From Marininema halotolerans (GTDB taxonomy: Bacteria; Bacillota; Bacilli; Thermoactinomycetales; DSM-45169): a stretch of DNA of 64,000 bases. The translations under genes and the position numbers were made by a program. Below, one piece after another: positions 7,644 through 16,674 of the stretch. The DNA lies in the NCBI RefSeq assembly GCF_900116235.1, contig NZ_FPAA01000001.1, positions 1-64,000 on the forward strand, given 5' to 3'. The notes under the pieces were generated by a model, which worked only from the letters and a program-made list of their open reading frames with translations, had not been told where the DNA came from and ran no database searches. How positions within the stretch are numbered: the stretch's first letter is position 1; each line of letters starts with the position of its first letter.

Positions 7644-8276
7644 TTAACCCACCTTCCCCATGAGGTAAACAACGGTGAAGATGAACACCCATACTACGTC
7701 AACGAAATGCCAGTATAAACTTGCCACAAACAATTTCGGTGTCGTTTCTAGGGTGAGTCCTCGCCGTGCCACTTGAATCATCAAGCTGCTGATCCAAGTG
7801 ATACCAAACAGTACGTGGGAACCATGGGTTCCAATCAGCGTATAGAACGCTGACCCAAATGCGCTCCCAGTAAATGTATGACCTTCGTGTACATACTCAA
7901 TAAACTCATAGATTTCCAGTCCCAAGAAAGCCGCCCCAAGGAGGACCGTAATCCCAAACCACAGCTGAACTTTTTTCACATTGTTTTGGTGCATCCCTAC
8001 GACACCCAATACACTAGTTAAGCTACTGGTTAAAAGAATCAACGTTGCCGCAGCAACCATTGGGATTTGAAACAGCTCTTCCGTAGTGGGTCCATTCATA
8101 TTGGAACCACGCAAGGCTAAGTAAGTACCAAACAAGCAAGCGAATAAGACCGTTTCTGCACCAATGAGGAGCCAGATCCCTAAGATCTTATTGCGCCCCT
8201 CTAAGGTTGCTTTTTCCGGGTGAGGGGGCAAGGGAGCCGAGGTTTGCGCATGATGATGTAATTCTGCTGAACTCAT
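7644..8276 (-). CDS. ctaE: cytochrome c oxidase subunit III (copy 2)
   Basis: The 210-residue five-helix subunit III is closely similar to copy 1 across the EIYEFIEYVHEGHTFTGSAFGS region, GTHGSHV and the C-terminal YWHFVDVVWVFIF. The N-terminus differs, with a His-rich LHHHAQTSAPLPPHPEKATLEG stretch before the common EKATLEG start of the fold. It follows ctaD2 by six bases and precedes ctaF by three, all in one operon. Confidence 0.93.
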   Translation of the reverse strand: MSSAELHHHAQTSAPLPPHPEKATLEGRNKILGIWLLIGAETVLFACLFGTYLALRGSNMNGPTTEELFQIPMVAAATLILLTSSLTSVLGVVGMHQNNVKKVQLWFGITVLLGAAFLGLEIYEFIEYVHEGHTFTGSAFGSAFYTLIGTHGSHVLFGITWISSLMIQVARRGLTLETTPKLFVASLYWHFVDVVWVFIFTVVYLMGKVG

Positions 8277-8282
8277 CGATAC

Positions 8283-10199
8283 CTACGCCCCTTTCTCTGT
8301 GGCTTTTATTTCTTCCACTTCAATGTGATATCCATGGTCGGGTTTGAAGGAACGCATAAACATAGCCACAATGACTACCAATAGACCGACAATCCCTACC
8401 TCAAAGGCCCGGAAAACCAATCCTAGACCTGCTATAAAAAACCCAATCGACATAATGAGTGGAAGCGGAGTATCGTTAGGCATGTGAATGGATTCCAGAG
8501 GCTCTGCTGGTTCCATCTCTTTATTGCCTTCCATTTTTTCATGCCACCAGCAATCCAACGCACGCACCTGGGGCAACTGAGCAAAATTATAGACCGGTGG
8601 GGGTGATGGTATCGCCCATTCCAGGGTACGACCATCCCATGGGTCCCCGCCTGCCACCAGTGATTCCCGTTGACGATAACTGACAAAGATATTGAGTACA
8701 AGAAGGATTGCCCCCACTGCCATCATCACAGCACCAACCGTACTAATTTGGTTAAAGAGGGTAATCCCATCTTCTGCTTGATAAGTGAAATATCGACGAG
8801 GCATTCCGTATAGTCCAATAACATGTTGAATTAAGAAAGTGAGATGAAACCCGATGAAAAAGATCCAGAAATTCCACTTTCCTAAGGTTTCATTCAAGGT
8901 ATAGCCAAACATTTTCGGCCACCAATAATAAAGACCGGACAAGATTCCAAATACCGTCCCACCGATAAGAACATAGTGAAAGTGAGCCACAACAAAATAG
9001 GTGTCGTGATATTGAAAATCAGCAGGGGGTACTGAAAGCATAATCCCGGTGACGCCACCCATTACAAACGTGGGGATAAAACCAACCGCATACAACATGG
9101 CTGTTGTAAATGTAATTTTCCCGCCCCACAAGGTGAACAACCAGTTAAAGACCTTAATTCCTGTCGGAACCGCAATGGCCATCGTGGCAATCGCAAAAAT
9201 CGAGTTAACCATCGGTCCCATTCCCACTGTAAACATGTGGTGAGCCCAAACCATAAATCCTAAGAAACCAATGAGCAACGTTGCAAAAACCATCGATGTA
9301 TAACCGAAGAGGCGCTTGCGGGCAAAGTTAGAAATCACATCGGACATGACCCCAAATGCCGGCAAAATAACAATATACACCTCAGGGTGACCAAAGATCC
9401 AGAATAGGTGTTGCCAAATCACAGGATTCCCACCTAAGGCCACTTCAAAAAATTGGGCACCGAACAAGCGGTCAAACATCACTAAGAACAATCCAGCAGT
9501 CAAGGGTGGAAATCCAAAGAGAACCAGTGCAGAGGCCACAAAACTCGTCCATGTAAACAATGGCATCCGCAAAAAGCTCATCCCAGGAGCTCGCATATTG
9601 ATAATTGTAGCAAGGAAGTTAAGTCCACCCATTGTTGTCCCAAACCCTGCTATCTGTAGGCCCAGCACATAATAATCAATCCCTGTCCCAGGACTATATT
9701 CGTTCAATGCAATGGGCACATAGTTGGTCCATCCCGAATCAGGCGCCCCGCCAAAAAGCCAGCTCAAGTTCATTAGCAGAGCTCCTGCAAAGAACAACCA
9801 AAATCCAAGGGCATTCAAGAAAGGAAATGCAACATCCCGAGCACCAATCTGCAAGGGAATTGCCACATTCATTAATGCAAACAAAAGCGGCATTGCCACA
9901 AAGAAAATCATGGTCGTACCGTGCATGGACAATAACTCGTTAAAGTCACGCCCTACAATGAAGTGATTATCAGGAAAAAAGAGTTGAATACGCATTAATA
10001 GCGCTTCGATCCCGCCAAATATAAAGAAGAAACCGCCACCTAATGCGTAAAGAACACCAATCTTTTTGTGGTCAACCGTTGTGAGCCATTCCCACAACCA
10101 GTGAGAGCGAAAACGCTCAATCATCTGCTTGTTGTAACCGCCCGTCAAAATCGCACCGATAAACAGAGCGAAGACGAGTAAAACAACCAGTGTAGCCAA
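8283..10199 (-). CDS. ctaD: cytochrome c oxidase subunit I (copy 2)
   Basis: Catalytic heme-copper subunit of 638 residues with the same ligand set as copy 1: SMHGTTMIFF, WIFGHPEVYIVILP, HHMFTVGMG and HDTYFVVAHFHYV. It is therefore also an A1-type enzyme with the D-channel Glu. The start is TTG with CGGAGGG at good spacing. C-terminal extra helices after the FAQLP segment match the long CtaD of Bacillus. The differences from copy 1 are spread evenly along the protein, so the duplication is old rather than recent. Confidence 0.95.
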   Translation of the reverse strand: MATLVVLLVFALFIGAILTGGYNKQMIERFRSHWLWEWLTTVDHKKIGVLYALGGGFFFIFGGIEALLMRIQLFFPDNHFIVGRDFNELLSMHGTTMIFFVAMPLLFALMNVAIPLQIGARDVAFPFLNALGFWLFFAGALLMNLSWLFGGAPDSGWTNYVPIALNEYSPGTGIDYYVLGLQIAGFGTTMGGLNFLATIINMRAPGMSFLRMPLFTWTSFVASALVLFGFPPLTAGLFLVMFDRLFGAQFFEVALGGNPVIWQHLFWIFGHPEVYIVILPAFGVMSDVISNFARKRLFGYTSMVFATLLIGFLGFMVWAHHMFTVGMGPMVNSIFAIATMAIAVPTGIKVFNWLFTLWGGKITFTTAMLYAVGFIPTFVMGGVTGIMLSVPPADFQYHDTYFVVAHFHYVLIGGTVFGILSGLYYWWPKMFGYTLNETLGKWNFWIFFIGFHLTFLIQHVIGLYGMPRRYFTYQAEDGITLFNQISTVGAVMMAVGAILLVLNIFVSYRQRESLVAGGDPWDGRTLEWAIPSPPPVYNFAQLPQVRALDCWWHEKMEGNKEMEPAEPLESIHMPNDTPLPLIMSIGFFIAGLGLVFRAFEVGIVGLLVVIVAMFMRSFKPDHGYHIEVEEIKATEKGA

Positions 10200-10265
10200 T
10201 GGGTTTCCCTCCGTTCCGATCGAACCTAATCGGGCTTACTACCATCTGCCTCAATCAGTCCGTCC

Positions 10266-11291
10266 TTATTCTAGGCTCTGCAGATACGCTTTTAACGAGG
10301 TCATATCTTTTTTATCCAAATGAGAAAAGCCTGGCATATAGGTCCCTGGTTTCACTTCTTCCGGATTGTGTAACCAGCGGTCAAGATTTTTTTCATTGTT
10401 ATCTAAGAGACCCGCTATTTTATTACGGCTACTAAATCCAGTGAGATTCGGGGCTTTATTCCCTCTCATTTTCAACTGAGTACCATCAATCGCATGACAG
10501 CTCATACAGTTTTGGGCAAACACTTTCTTCCCATCTTTTTGCTCTGCCGTTTGCGGATCCGAATTAGGTGATTGACGTTTCTTCACCCATTTATCAAAAT
10601 CACTCGATTTCTCTGCAACGACTTGAAAATTCATGAGCGCATGGGAAGCACCACATAACTCAGCACAACGCCCTTTGTAAACGCCGGGCTTTTCTGCATC
10701 AATCGGTACGCGGTTGATCCGGCCAGGGCTTGCATCTACTTTCCCAGCAAGTCCAGGTACCCAAAATGCATGAACGACATCATCAGAAGTAACTTCCACA
10801 TATACTTTTTTACCTACAGGGATATGTAGCTCCTGAGCGGTACGAATGTTATGGTCAGGATATTGAAACTCCCACCAGAATTGATGACCAATTGCCTTCA
10901 CACGGATAAAATCATCCGATTGTTGCTTCGGTGCTGCTTTCGCTTGTGAAAAAGTGACAGCCACCGTCGGGATTGCTAGAATCACCAACAAAATAACCGG
11001 TATCACAATCCAAAGGATTTCGAGGGTCAAGCTACCTTCGACCTGTTTAGGGATCGAATTATCCCCTGGCTTTCGTCGGAAACGCAACAATACATAAAAG
11101 AAAATCGCAAATACAACCACACACACCAAAATCATAATGTAAACACTTAAGTTAATGAGATGTAACTGCTCTTTCCCCGTCTTCCCTTGGGGATCCAACA
11201 CGTTGGACATGGGCTTTTCACACCCTGCCATGAAAAGGGCGAACATAGCGAAAACTAAAAACAGTCGCCCAATAGGTTTTCCTCGGCTCAT
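10266..11291 (-). CDS. ctaC: cytochrome caa3 oxidase subunit II with cytochrome c domain (copy 2)
   Basis: A 341-residue lipoprotein with the lipobox at MAGC (Cys24), two membrane helices, a CuA site at His174, Cys209, Cys213, His217 and Met220, and a fused cytochrome c domain with Cys262-x2-Cys265-His266 and a probable axial Met319. It has the same architecture and length as copy 1. The linker and cytochrome c domain are the most diverged parts, which could reflect different electron donors or expression conditions. It lies between ctaB2 and ctaD2 with gaps of 125 and 66 bases. Confidence 0.95.
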   Translation of the reverse strand: MSRGKPIGRLFLVFAMFALFMAGCEKPMSNVLDPQGKTGKEQLHLINLSVYIMILVCVVVFAIFFYVLLRFRRKPGDNSIPKQVEGSLTLEILWIVIPVILLVILAIPTVAVTFSQAKAAPKQQSDDFIRVKAIGHQFWWEFQYPDHNIRTAQELHIPVGKKVYVEVTSDDVVHAFWVPGLAGKVDASPGRINRVPIDAEKPGVYKGRCAELCGASHALMNFQVVAEKSSDFDKWVKKRQSPNSDPQTAEQKDGKKVFAQNCMSCHAIDGTQLKMRGNKAPNLTGFSSRNKIAGLLDNNEKNLDRWLHNPEEVKPGTYMPGFSHLDKKDMTSLKAYLQSLE

Positions 11292-11416
11292 ACCTCTTTA
11301 ACCCCACTTTCTCTCATCAGATCGATCATGCCTATCACTATTTTCTATATGAAAACGCCTTCAAGCAAGGGCAAATAAAGCCGAGCGGCTAAGATTTGCC
11401 GCTCAGCAATTATTTG

Positions 11417-12352
11417 TCAGCTCAATAAGGCAGGATCCAGAAACATAGCAACCTGCATCAGTGTCAGGTAGAACAGGGAGTAGAGAAAGAGCCTCCGCGC
11501 CCATGCTTCATCTGCCTTTGATCGGTATCCATCTAACGTCAACCAGAGAAAGCCAATTCCTAAAGCAATGGCTACCCCTAAATAAATCCACCCCACGACT
11601 CCAGATGTAAATAACAGAATCGATATCGGTATCGTAAACAGCACAAAGAAAAGGGTCTGTCTTTTCGTTTTGGCAAATCCCTTCACTACCGGAAGCATCG
11701 GAATCCCAGCGGCTCGATAATCCTCCGTTTTCATGATCGCTAATGCGAAAAAGTGAGCAGGCTGCCAGAAAAACATAAACAAAAATAAAATCCATGCCGG
11801 CCATTCCAACGAGCCAGTCACAGCAGCCCAACCAATCATTGGTGGTACTGCTCCAGAAATACTGCCGACCACCGTATTCCATGTTGTCGTCCGCTTTGTC
11901 CAAGCAGAATAAAAAATCACATAAACAACATAGCCGATGGCCGCTAGGAGAGCCGCAACCGGGTTGACCAGAGTCACCAATACAGCTACTCCAAATAACC
12001 CTAGCAAAATCCCAAACCATAATGCCGTTTGTGGTTGAATCCGTCCAGCAGGAATCGCACGATCTTTTGTTCGGTCCATCATAGGATCAATATCCCGATC
12101 GATGTAGTTATTGACTGCACAACCTCCAGCAATGACAAGTGCTGTTCCTAAAAGCGTCGCTAACAATAATCCGAAGTTGAAAGACTCATGCCCAGCTAGC
12201 CAAAAACCAGTAAAAGCTGCCATCAAGTTGGAAGCATTAATTCCTGGTTTCGTTAAGATCCAAAAATCACGTAAAGTTGCTTTTTCTGCAACGCTGGTTT
12301 GGGGTTCAGCGAGAAGGTTACCAGAGGACTGATGGGTCATTGGTTGTTCCAC
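11417..12352 (-). CDS. ctaB: protoheme IX farnesyltransferase (heme O synthase, copy 2)
   Basis: UbiA-family heme O synthase of 311 residues, starting with GTG behind AAGGAGGGG. The prenyl-diphosphate motif NNYIDRDIDPMMDRTKDR and the HFFALAIMKTEDYR motif are present, with about nine membrane helices. It is the first gene of the copy-2 operon. A second heme O synthase in the same cluster suggests that the whole operon was copied rather than only the oxidase subunits. Confidence 0.93.
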   Translation of the reverse strand: MEQPMTHQSSGNLLAEPQTSVAEKATLRDFWILTKPGINASNLMAAFTGFWLAGHESFNFGLLLATLLGTALVIAGGCAVNNYIDRDIDPMMDRTKDRAIPAGRIQPQTALWFGILLGLFGVAVLVTLVNPVAALLAAIGYVVYVIFYSAWTKRTTTWNTVVGSISGAVPPMIGWAAVTGSLEWPAWILFLFMFFWQPAHFFALAIMKTEDYRAAGIPMLPVVKGFAKTKRQTLFFVLFTIPISILLFTSGVVGWIYLGVAIALGIGFLWLTLDGYRSKADEAWARRLFLYSLFYLTLMQVAMFLDPALLS

Positions 12353-12640
12353 AGGTACCCCTCCTTTCTATGAACCACTCCATAAAAATGGATGCTGCCG
12401 ACAAAAACGGCGGATTTCGACAAAAAACGGCGTTGGAAGTCACTTCGCAAAGTGAGATTCCAACGTATCTACCTACCTAATACCAACAGCATATCGTCTT
12501 GCTGTTCAAAAAGATTATATAACGAACTTACCATAGGCTTATTACTTTCAGATACCATTTTAGTTGGTTCCTTCGACAAGCGTCAAGTACACCGAGTAAA
12601 GGTTCATAATATGGCTACAACCATCCACCTCTGAAAAAAG
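12353..12640 (-). promoter_or_regulatory. leader region upstream of ctaB2 with attenuator-like hairpin
   Basis: No gene is seen in 12353-12664. On the minus strand a TATAAT-like box at 12514-12519 (no good -35) is followed by a small CAGCA/TGCTG hairpin, then a strong hairpin at 12431-12465 (CGTTGGAA/TTCCAACG plus inner TCACTT/AAGTGA) ending in CCG and six T at 12422-12427. Two near-identical copies of CGCCGTTTTTGTCG lie just downstream, 12397-12433. The order promoter, terminator, ribosome site is the layout of a transcription attenuator, as also seen before ctaB1. Confidence 0.45.
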
Positions 12641-12664
12641 ATCCTCAAACCCTTAATCATTATG

Positions 12665-12691
12665 AAAAAACCGCCTTTGTAAAGGCGGTTT
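12665..12691 (-). terminator. intrinsic terminator after the RsbT-like gene
   Basis: Arms AAACCGCCTTT and AAAGGCGGTTT with a two-base centre are followed by six T on the minus strand, 30 bases past the stop. Confidence 0.8.
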
Positions 12692-12720
12692 CGCTTGTGG
12701 TAAAGGGGCCAATAAAAATT

Positions 12721-13155
12721 TTATTCACATTTCAAATGATCTGATTCGTCTTTCCACTTCGAGACGGATACATACGTTCCTTTGCCTTCTACCGCTCGAA
12801 TGGAAAAATCATCCATAAGCTCACGAACTTGTTTTAATCCATAGCCTTCCACAGATGCTGGGGACTCTGAGAGTCTTAGAATTTGATCCAAATCATCAAT
12901 ACCAGGCCCAAAATCTCGAACAATGATTCGGATACCAGAACGATTCTCTTCTTCGATCAATTCGACTTGCACTCTACCTTCCTCAGCATGGTGAACCACA
13001 TTGCTCGCAAGCTCCGAAACGGATTGCACAATACGTGCCTGATTTAACTCGCTGAAACCATGCTCTTTAGCAAGCTTCCTCACTTCTTTGCGGATCGTTA
13101 CAATATCCCACTCGTATTTAATCGGGAAGCTTTGTTTCACCCCAGTTTCCCCCAT
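12721..13155 (-). CDS. RsbT-like anti-sigma regulatory factor (serine kinase)
   Basis: A 144-residue HATPase_c protein of the GHKL anti-sigma kinase family. Visible motifs are the N-box SELASNVVHHAEEG, the G1 box RDFGPGID, and the G2 region with GYGLKQVRELMDDFSI followed by GKGTYV. The pattern is closer to RsbT (switch kinase) than to RsbW. Such proteins phosphorylate STAS-domain partners or bind sigma factors. No STAS protein or sigma factor gene is adjacent, so the partner must be encoded elsewhere. It lies 9 bases after the ABC exporter gene. The start is ambiguous: a GTG at 13140 behind GGGGGA is an alternative. Confidence 0.75.
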   Translation of the reverse strand: MGETGVKQSFPIKYEWDIVTIRKEVRKLAKEHGFSELNQARIVQSVSELASNVVHHAEEGRVQVELIEEENRSGIRIIVRDFGPGIDDLDQILRLSESPASVEGYGLKQVRELMDDFSIRAVEGKGTYVSVSKWKDESDHLKCE

Positions 13156-13164
13156 TTTCCATAG

Positions 13165-14940
13165 TTATTCATGAAGCATGCCCACTTTTTCTTTTCCACT
13201 CTCTAAATCCTGCACATTAAACAAACTGGCATACTTCTCTTCGCGATTCATCAACTGACGGTGTGTTCCACTTTCAACGATACGTCCGTCTTCGATCAAG
13301 CAAATGCGATCCGCATGGGTAATTGTCGATAAACGATGGGCGACAATTAATGTCGTTCGATTTTCAGCGAGGCGATGTAGGGATTCTTGAATCAATTGTT
13401 CTGATTTCAAATCCAAAGCAGAAGTTGCCTCATCCAAAATTAAAATGGCTGGATCCTTTAAAAAGACCCTTGCAATCGCCACCCGCTGTTTCTGTCCCCC
13501 TGATAATTTCACACCACGTTCACCAATCTCGGTGTCATACCCCTGGGGAAGTTCTTGAATAAACCCATGAGCATTGGCTGCTTTGGCTGCGTGTATCACT
13601 TCTTCTAGGGAAGCATCTGGTTTTCCCATGCGTATATTATCCAACACACTTCCACTAAACAAAATATTATCTTGGAGAACCATACCGATTTGGGAACGTA
13701 AACTCGCCTGCGTCCAATCCCTTACATCTCTTCCATCAACCAACACTGCTCCGTCTTGTACATCATAAAAACGGGGTACCAGTGACACAAGCGATGACTT
13801 TCCGCCCCCACTCATGCCGACGAGAGCAATCGTTTGACCTGGCTTGATTCGTAGGTCAATATCATCCAAAACCGCTTCTCCTTTTTCCTCATAGGCAAAG
13901 CGTACATGTTGAAATGAAATTTCCCCACGCGCATCAACAAGTTGTTTTGCATCCGGACGATCAACAATATCATAGGTTTCATCCAAAAGCTCAAAAACGC
14001 GATCCATCGAAGCCAAGGATTGTGTCAACGTCGTGGATGCGTTGACTAAGCGACGAATTGGTGCGTAGATCAATCCAATATACCCATAAAATGCAGTCAT
14101 TTCACCAATCGTAACCTCACCCTTAATCACTTGCCATGCAGCAAAACCAATTAGCAGGATAGGGGCTACATCGGTAATCGTATTAATCACAGCAAATGTC
14201 TTCCCATTCCATCTTGAATGGGCTAATGCACGTTCAAGGAAATGGCGATTCCGCTCATGAAACTGTTTCGTCTCGTGATCCTCCAAACCAAAGGCACGAA
14301 TCGCCGATATTCCTTGAATTCGTTCATGAAGGTGTCCTTGCATCTCCGCCAAGGCTTGAGATCGTTCTCTCGTCAGTCCACGCAGCCGTTGATAAAACAC
14401 CTTCACAGCAATCCCATAGAAAGGGAAAACCGCTAACGACACAATGGTCATCTTGACGTCCATTGAAATCATAATCCCAACAGCGATCAACAATGTGGTT
14501 AAATCTAACCAGATATTCATCATCCCTGTAACAACAAACTCTTTCGTTTGTTCTACATCGTTGATGATCCGCGAAATAATTTGCCCGACGCGCTGATTGT
14601 TATAAAAGCGAAGGGATAACTTTTGCAAATGGTCATACAGACGGTTACGAACATCAAAGAGAACGTTACTCGCAGTCCACTGCGCAAAATACTGTCGGTA
14701 ATATTCAATTGGCCATCGCAATACGGTAAATACAAATAATGCCCCTGCTAATAGCCAAAATAGTTGGTTATACTTCTCTCCATTCGTTTGATTGGACAAC
14801 AATACATCATCCACAACAAACTTTAAGATGAGCGGTAACAAAAGAGGGATGCCAAATTTTAACACACCTACAGCCATGGTGATTACAATTTGTTTTCGAT
14901 ATGGCTGTGTAAAAGCAAGATATCTTCGAATACTCCCCAA
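13165..14940 (-). CDS. ABC exporter, fused permease and ATPase
   Basis: MsbA/BmrA-type half transporter of 591 residues. Six membrane helices occupy about residues 15-310, then the ATPase domain with Walker A VGMSGGGKSS, signature LSGGQKQR and Walker B ILILDEATSALD followed by the switch His (VAHRLSTI). It probably exports a lipid, drug or peptide; the substrate cannot be read. I choose the TTG at 14940 because GGAGG lies seven or eight bases before it and the length fits. The longer open frame to 15075 passes through a terminator-like leader. It is followed closely by the RsbT-like gene. Confidence 0.85.
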   Translation of the reverse strand: MGSIRRYLAFTQPYRKQIVITMAVGVLKFGIPLLLPLILKFVVDDVLLSNQTNGEKYNQLFWLLAGALFVFTVLRWPIEYYRQYFAQWTASNVLFDVRNRLYDHLQKLSLRFYNNQRVGQIISRIINDVEQTKEFVVTGMMNIWLDLTTLLIAVGIMISMDVKMTIVSLAVFPFYGIAVKVFYQRLRGLTRERSQALAEMQGHLHERIQGISAIRAFGLEDHETKQFHERNRHFLERALAHSRWNGKTFAVINTITDVAPILLIGFAAWQVIKGEVTIGEMTAFYGYIGLIYAPIRRLVNASTTLTQSLASMDRVFELLDETYDIVDRPDAKQLVDARGEISFQHVRFAYEEKGEAVLDDIDLRIKPGQTIALVGMSGGGKSSLVSLVPRFYDVQDGAVLVDGRDVRDWTQASLRSQIGMVLQDNILFSGSVLDNIRMGKPDASLEEVIHAAKAANAHGFIQELPQGYDTEIGERGVKLSGGQKQRVAIARVFLKDPAILILDEATSALDLKSEQLIQESLHRLAENRTTLIVAHRLSTITHADRICLIEDGRIVESGTHRQLMNREEKYASLFNVQDLESGKEKVGMLHE

Positions 14941-14961
14941 TGCTCCATCCTCCGTTAATAC

Positions 14962-15042
14962 AAAAAAATCGACCCCAGCACCTTTATCCTCATGTGGGGG
15001 TAAACCTCGGTAAACCATTATTTTACCATAGTATGGGGTCGA
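14962..15042 (-). promoter_or_regulatory. attenuator-like leader of the ABC exporter
   Basis: On the minus strand the arms TCGACCCCA (15034-15042) and TGGGGTCGA (14969-14977) close a 56-base interior and are followed by seven T at 14962-14968. The exporter's ribosome site GGAGG comes right after. The interior holds further pairings, including GGTAAA/TTTACC and a repeated GGTTTACC. A plain terminator rarely encloses such a large structured loop, so this resembles a leader that switches between readthrough and termination, as known for drug-inducible exporters. The ligand or signal is unknown. Confidence 0.5.
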
Positions 15043-15116
15043 GAAATTCGATGGATTGCTTATTACCTCTAACAACGTTTTTTCTCGTTACTTGTTTCAA
15101 GATTCTCCATCCATGT

Positions 15117-15449
15117 TTATACTTCAGACTGCGCCTCCTCATGATGATGTTGTGCGATAAACTCTTCCTCAATCGAGAGATCATCCAAATCGAGACCTTG
15201 TCGTATCCCTTCTTCTTTAGCTCGTTTAGTTAAAGGATCCGCAGAGACATGGCGTTCAATCTCTTTATAATGAGAGAGGCTTGCATATTGCCAAATCGCT
15301 GTCACTTCCTTTTCTGATTCATCCAGCCAATACCCCGTCAACTTCGCACCATATTTTGCTTGGATCGGATAGACGTACTGGTTAAAAAAACGTTGAAAGT
15401 TCTCTGCTTCTCTCCCTTGAATCCGATATACCCGTTTGCGAAAGATCAT
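15117..15449 (-). CDS. NIPSNAP family protein
   Basis: A 110-residue soluble protein with the ferredoxin-like dimeric alpha/beta-barrel pattern of NIPSNAP proteins: it starts MIFRKRVYRIQ and continues with FNQYVYPIQAKYGAKLTGYWLDES and IWQYASLSHYKEIERH. The ATG at 15449 has AAAGGAGG eight bases upstream, which decides the start over a longer frame to 15479. Family members bind small molecules or act as monooxygenase-like folds, but the role here is unknown. It lies upstream of the ABC exporter leader. Confidence 0.75.
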   Translation of the reverse strand: MIFRKRVYRIQGREAENFQRFFNQYVYPIQAKYGAKLTGYWLDESEKEVTAIWQYASLSHYKEIERHVSADPLTKRAKEEGIRQGLDLDDLSIEEEFIAQHHHEEAQSEV

Positions 15450-15639
15450 GGGGCTCCTCCTTTCATCAACATCTTGCACGGTTATCTATCCTTCATTCAT
15501 CCAATAAACTTCAAAACCTGTCAAGCCATTTTAAAACCATAACCAAGGGATAGGTTACTGTATTTTTCCACCATTCCAAGAAAGTGAAACACACTTGCCC
15601 TTCCATGTCTCCATGTACCTAGTATATGGATTTAACCAC

Positions 15640-15673
15640 AAAAAAAGTAGTTGCCGAATCATCGGCAACTACT
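15640..15673 (-). terminator. intrinsic terminator of codY
   Basis: A 12-base-pair stem AGTAGTTGCCGA/TCGGCAACTACT with a four-base loop is followed by seven T on the minus strand, a few bases after the codY stop. Confidence 0.9.
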
Positions 15674-15677
15674 CCCT

Positions 15678-16457
15678 TTAACTACGAGCCTTTTCTAAGG
15701 CAGGCAGTAATTTTTTGTTTAGGATTTTGATATAGGTACCCTTCATTCCAAGTGAACGGGATTCAACGACCCCAGCACTTTCAAGTTTACGAAGGGCGTT
15801 TACAATCACAGAGCGAGTAATTCCTACACGATCCGCAATTTTACTTGCGACAAGGAGCCCTTCATGTCCTTCTAGTTCATTGAAGATGTGTTCAGCTGCT
15901 TCTAACTCACTAAATGAGAGGGAATTTATCGCCAGTTGAACCACCGCACGACTCCGTGCCTCTTCTTCAATTTTACCAGCACGTTCACGAAGAATCTCCA
16001 TACCTACTACCGTCGCACCATATTCCGCAAGTACCAAATCATCGTCTACAAACTCATCATTGATCCGGGAAAGCACCAACGTACCTAAGTGATCCCCACC
16101 ACCCACAACAGGTACCAAAGTGGTGTAGCCGTGCTTAAACATGTCCTTCATTTCTACAGGATACGCTGTATAGGGGCTATCTACACTCACATTGTAGGTA
16201 GTTTTTTCTACGCCCATGAGCAAAGTAGCGTACTCTTCTGGGAATTGGCGATCTTTCAAGTATTTTTGCATACGCTCATTTTCAATCTCGTGATTGGTAG
16301 CCAGTCCCAAAATTAAGCCTTCTGGGCTTACTACATAAATGTTTGCGCCGATAACATCACTAAGAGCTTCCGCCACTTGATCAAAATCAACTAGATGATG
16401 ACCCACATTTTTTTGCAAAATACGCGAAATGCGTCGTGTTTTGTTTAACAGATCCAT
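15678..16457 (-). CDS. codY: GTP- and branched-chain amino acid-sensing repressor CodY
   Basis: Global nutrient regulator of low-GC Gram-positives, 259 residues, the normal length. The N-terminal GAF domain begins [15 protein letters not shown] and contains the effector region around [10 protein letters not shown] and [18 protein letters not shown]. The C-terminal winged helix-turn-helix holds [25 protein letters not shown] and ends in the [12 protein letters not shown]-like wing. It represses amino-acid and transport genes during growth. Here it stands alone with its own terminator, not in the clpYQ-codY operon of Bacillus. The start has GGGGGGACC upstream. Confidence 0.95.
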   Translation of the reverse strand: MDLLNKTRRISRILQKNVGHHLVDFDQVAEALSDVIGANIYVVSPEGLILGLATNHEIENERMQKYLKDRQFPEEYATLLMGVEKTTYNVSVDSPYTAYPVEMKDMFKHGYTTLVPVVGGGDHLGTLVLSRINDEFVDDDLVLAEYGATVVGMEILRERAGKIEEEARSRAVVQLAINSLSFSELEAAEHIFNELEGHEGLLVASKIADRVGITRSVIVNALRKLESAGVVESRSLGMKGTYIKILNKKLLPALEKARS

Positions 16458-16674
16458 GAATCAGGTCCCCCCTGGGTTTGTCTTTCTATTCACAAAACCG
16501 CGCTCTAACAGTTTTCTTGACTAACAACTGTTCTTGCACGAGGCGTTATCATACGGTAGAATTGGACCTCCCCAATCCCTTAACTATTATGCGCCCGTGA
16601 CTAAATTCACGCAAAAGGTTTTTGTGAACAGTTTTTGAACCTTTTTATTATTTGGAATTGATTTCCCCATCTGA

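Noticed and set aside
11508-12020. 170-codon frame inside ctaB2
   Set aside because: It is another frame of the same strand, covering the conserved heme O synthase.
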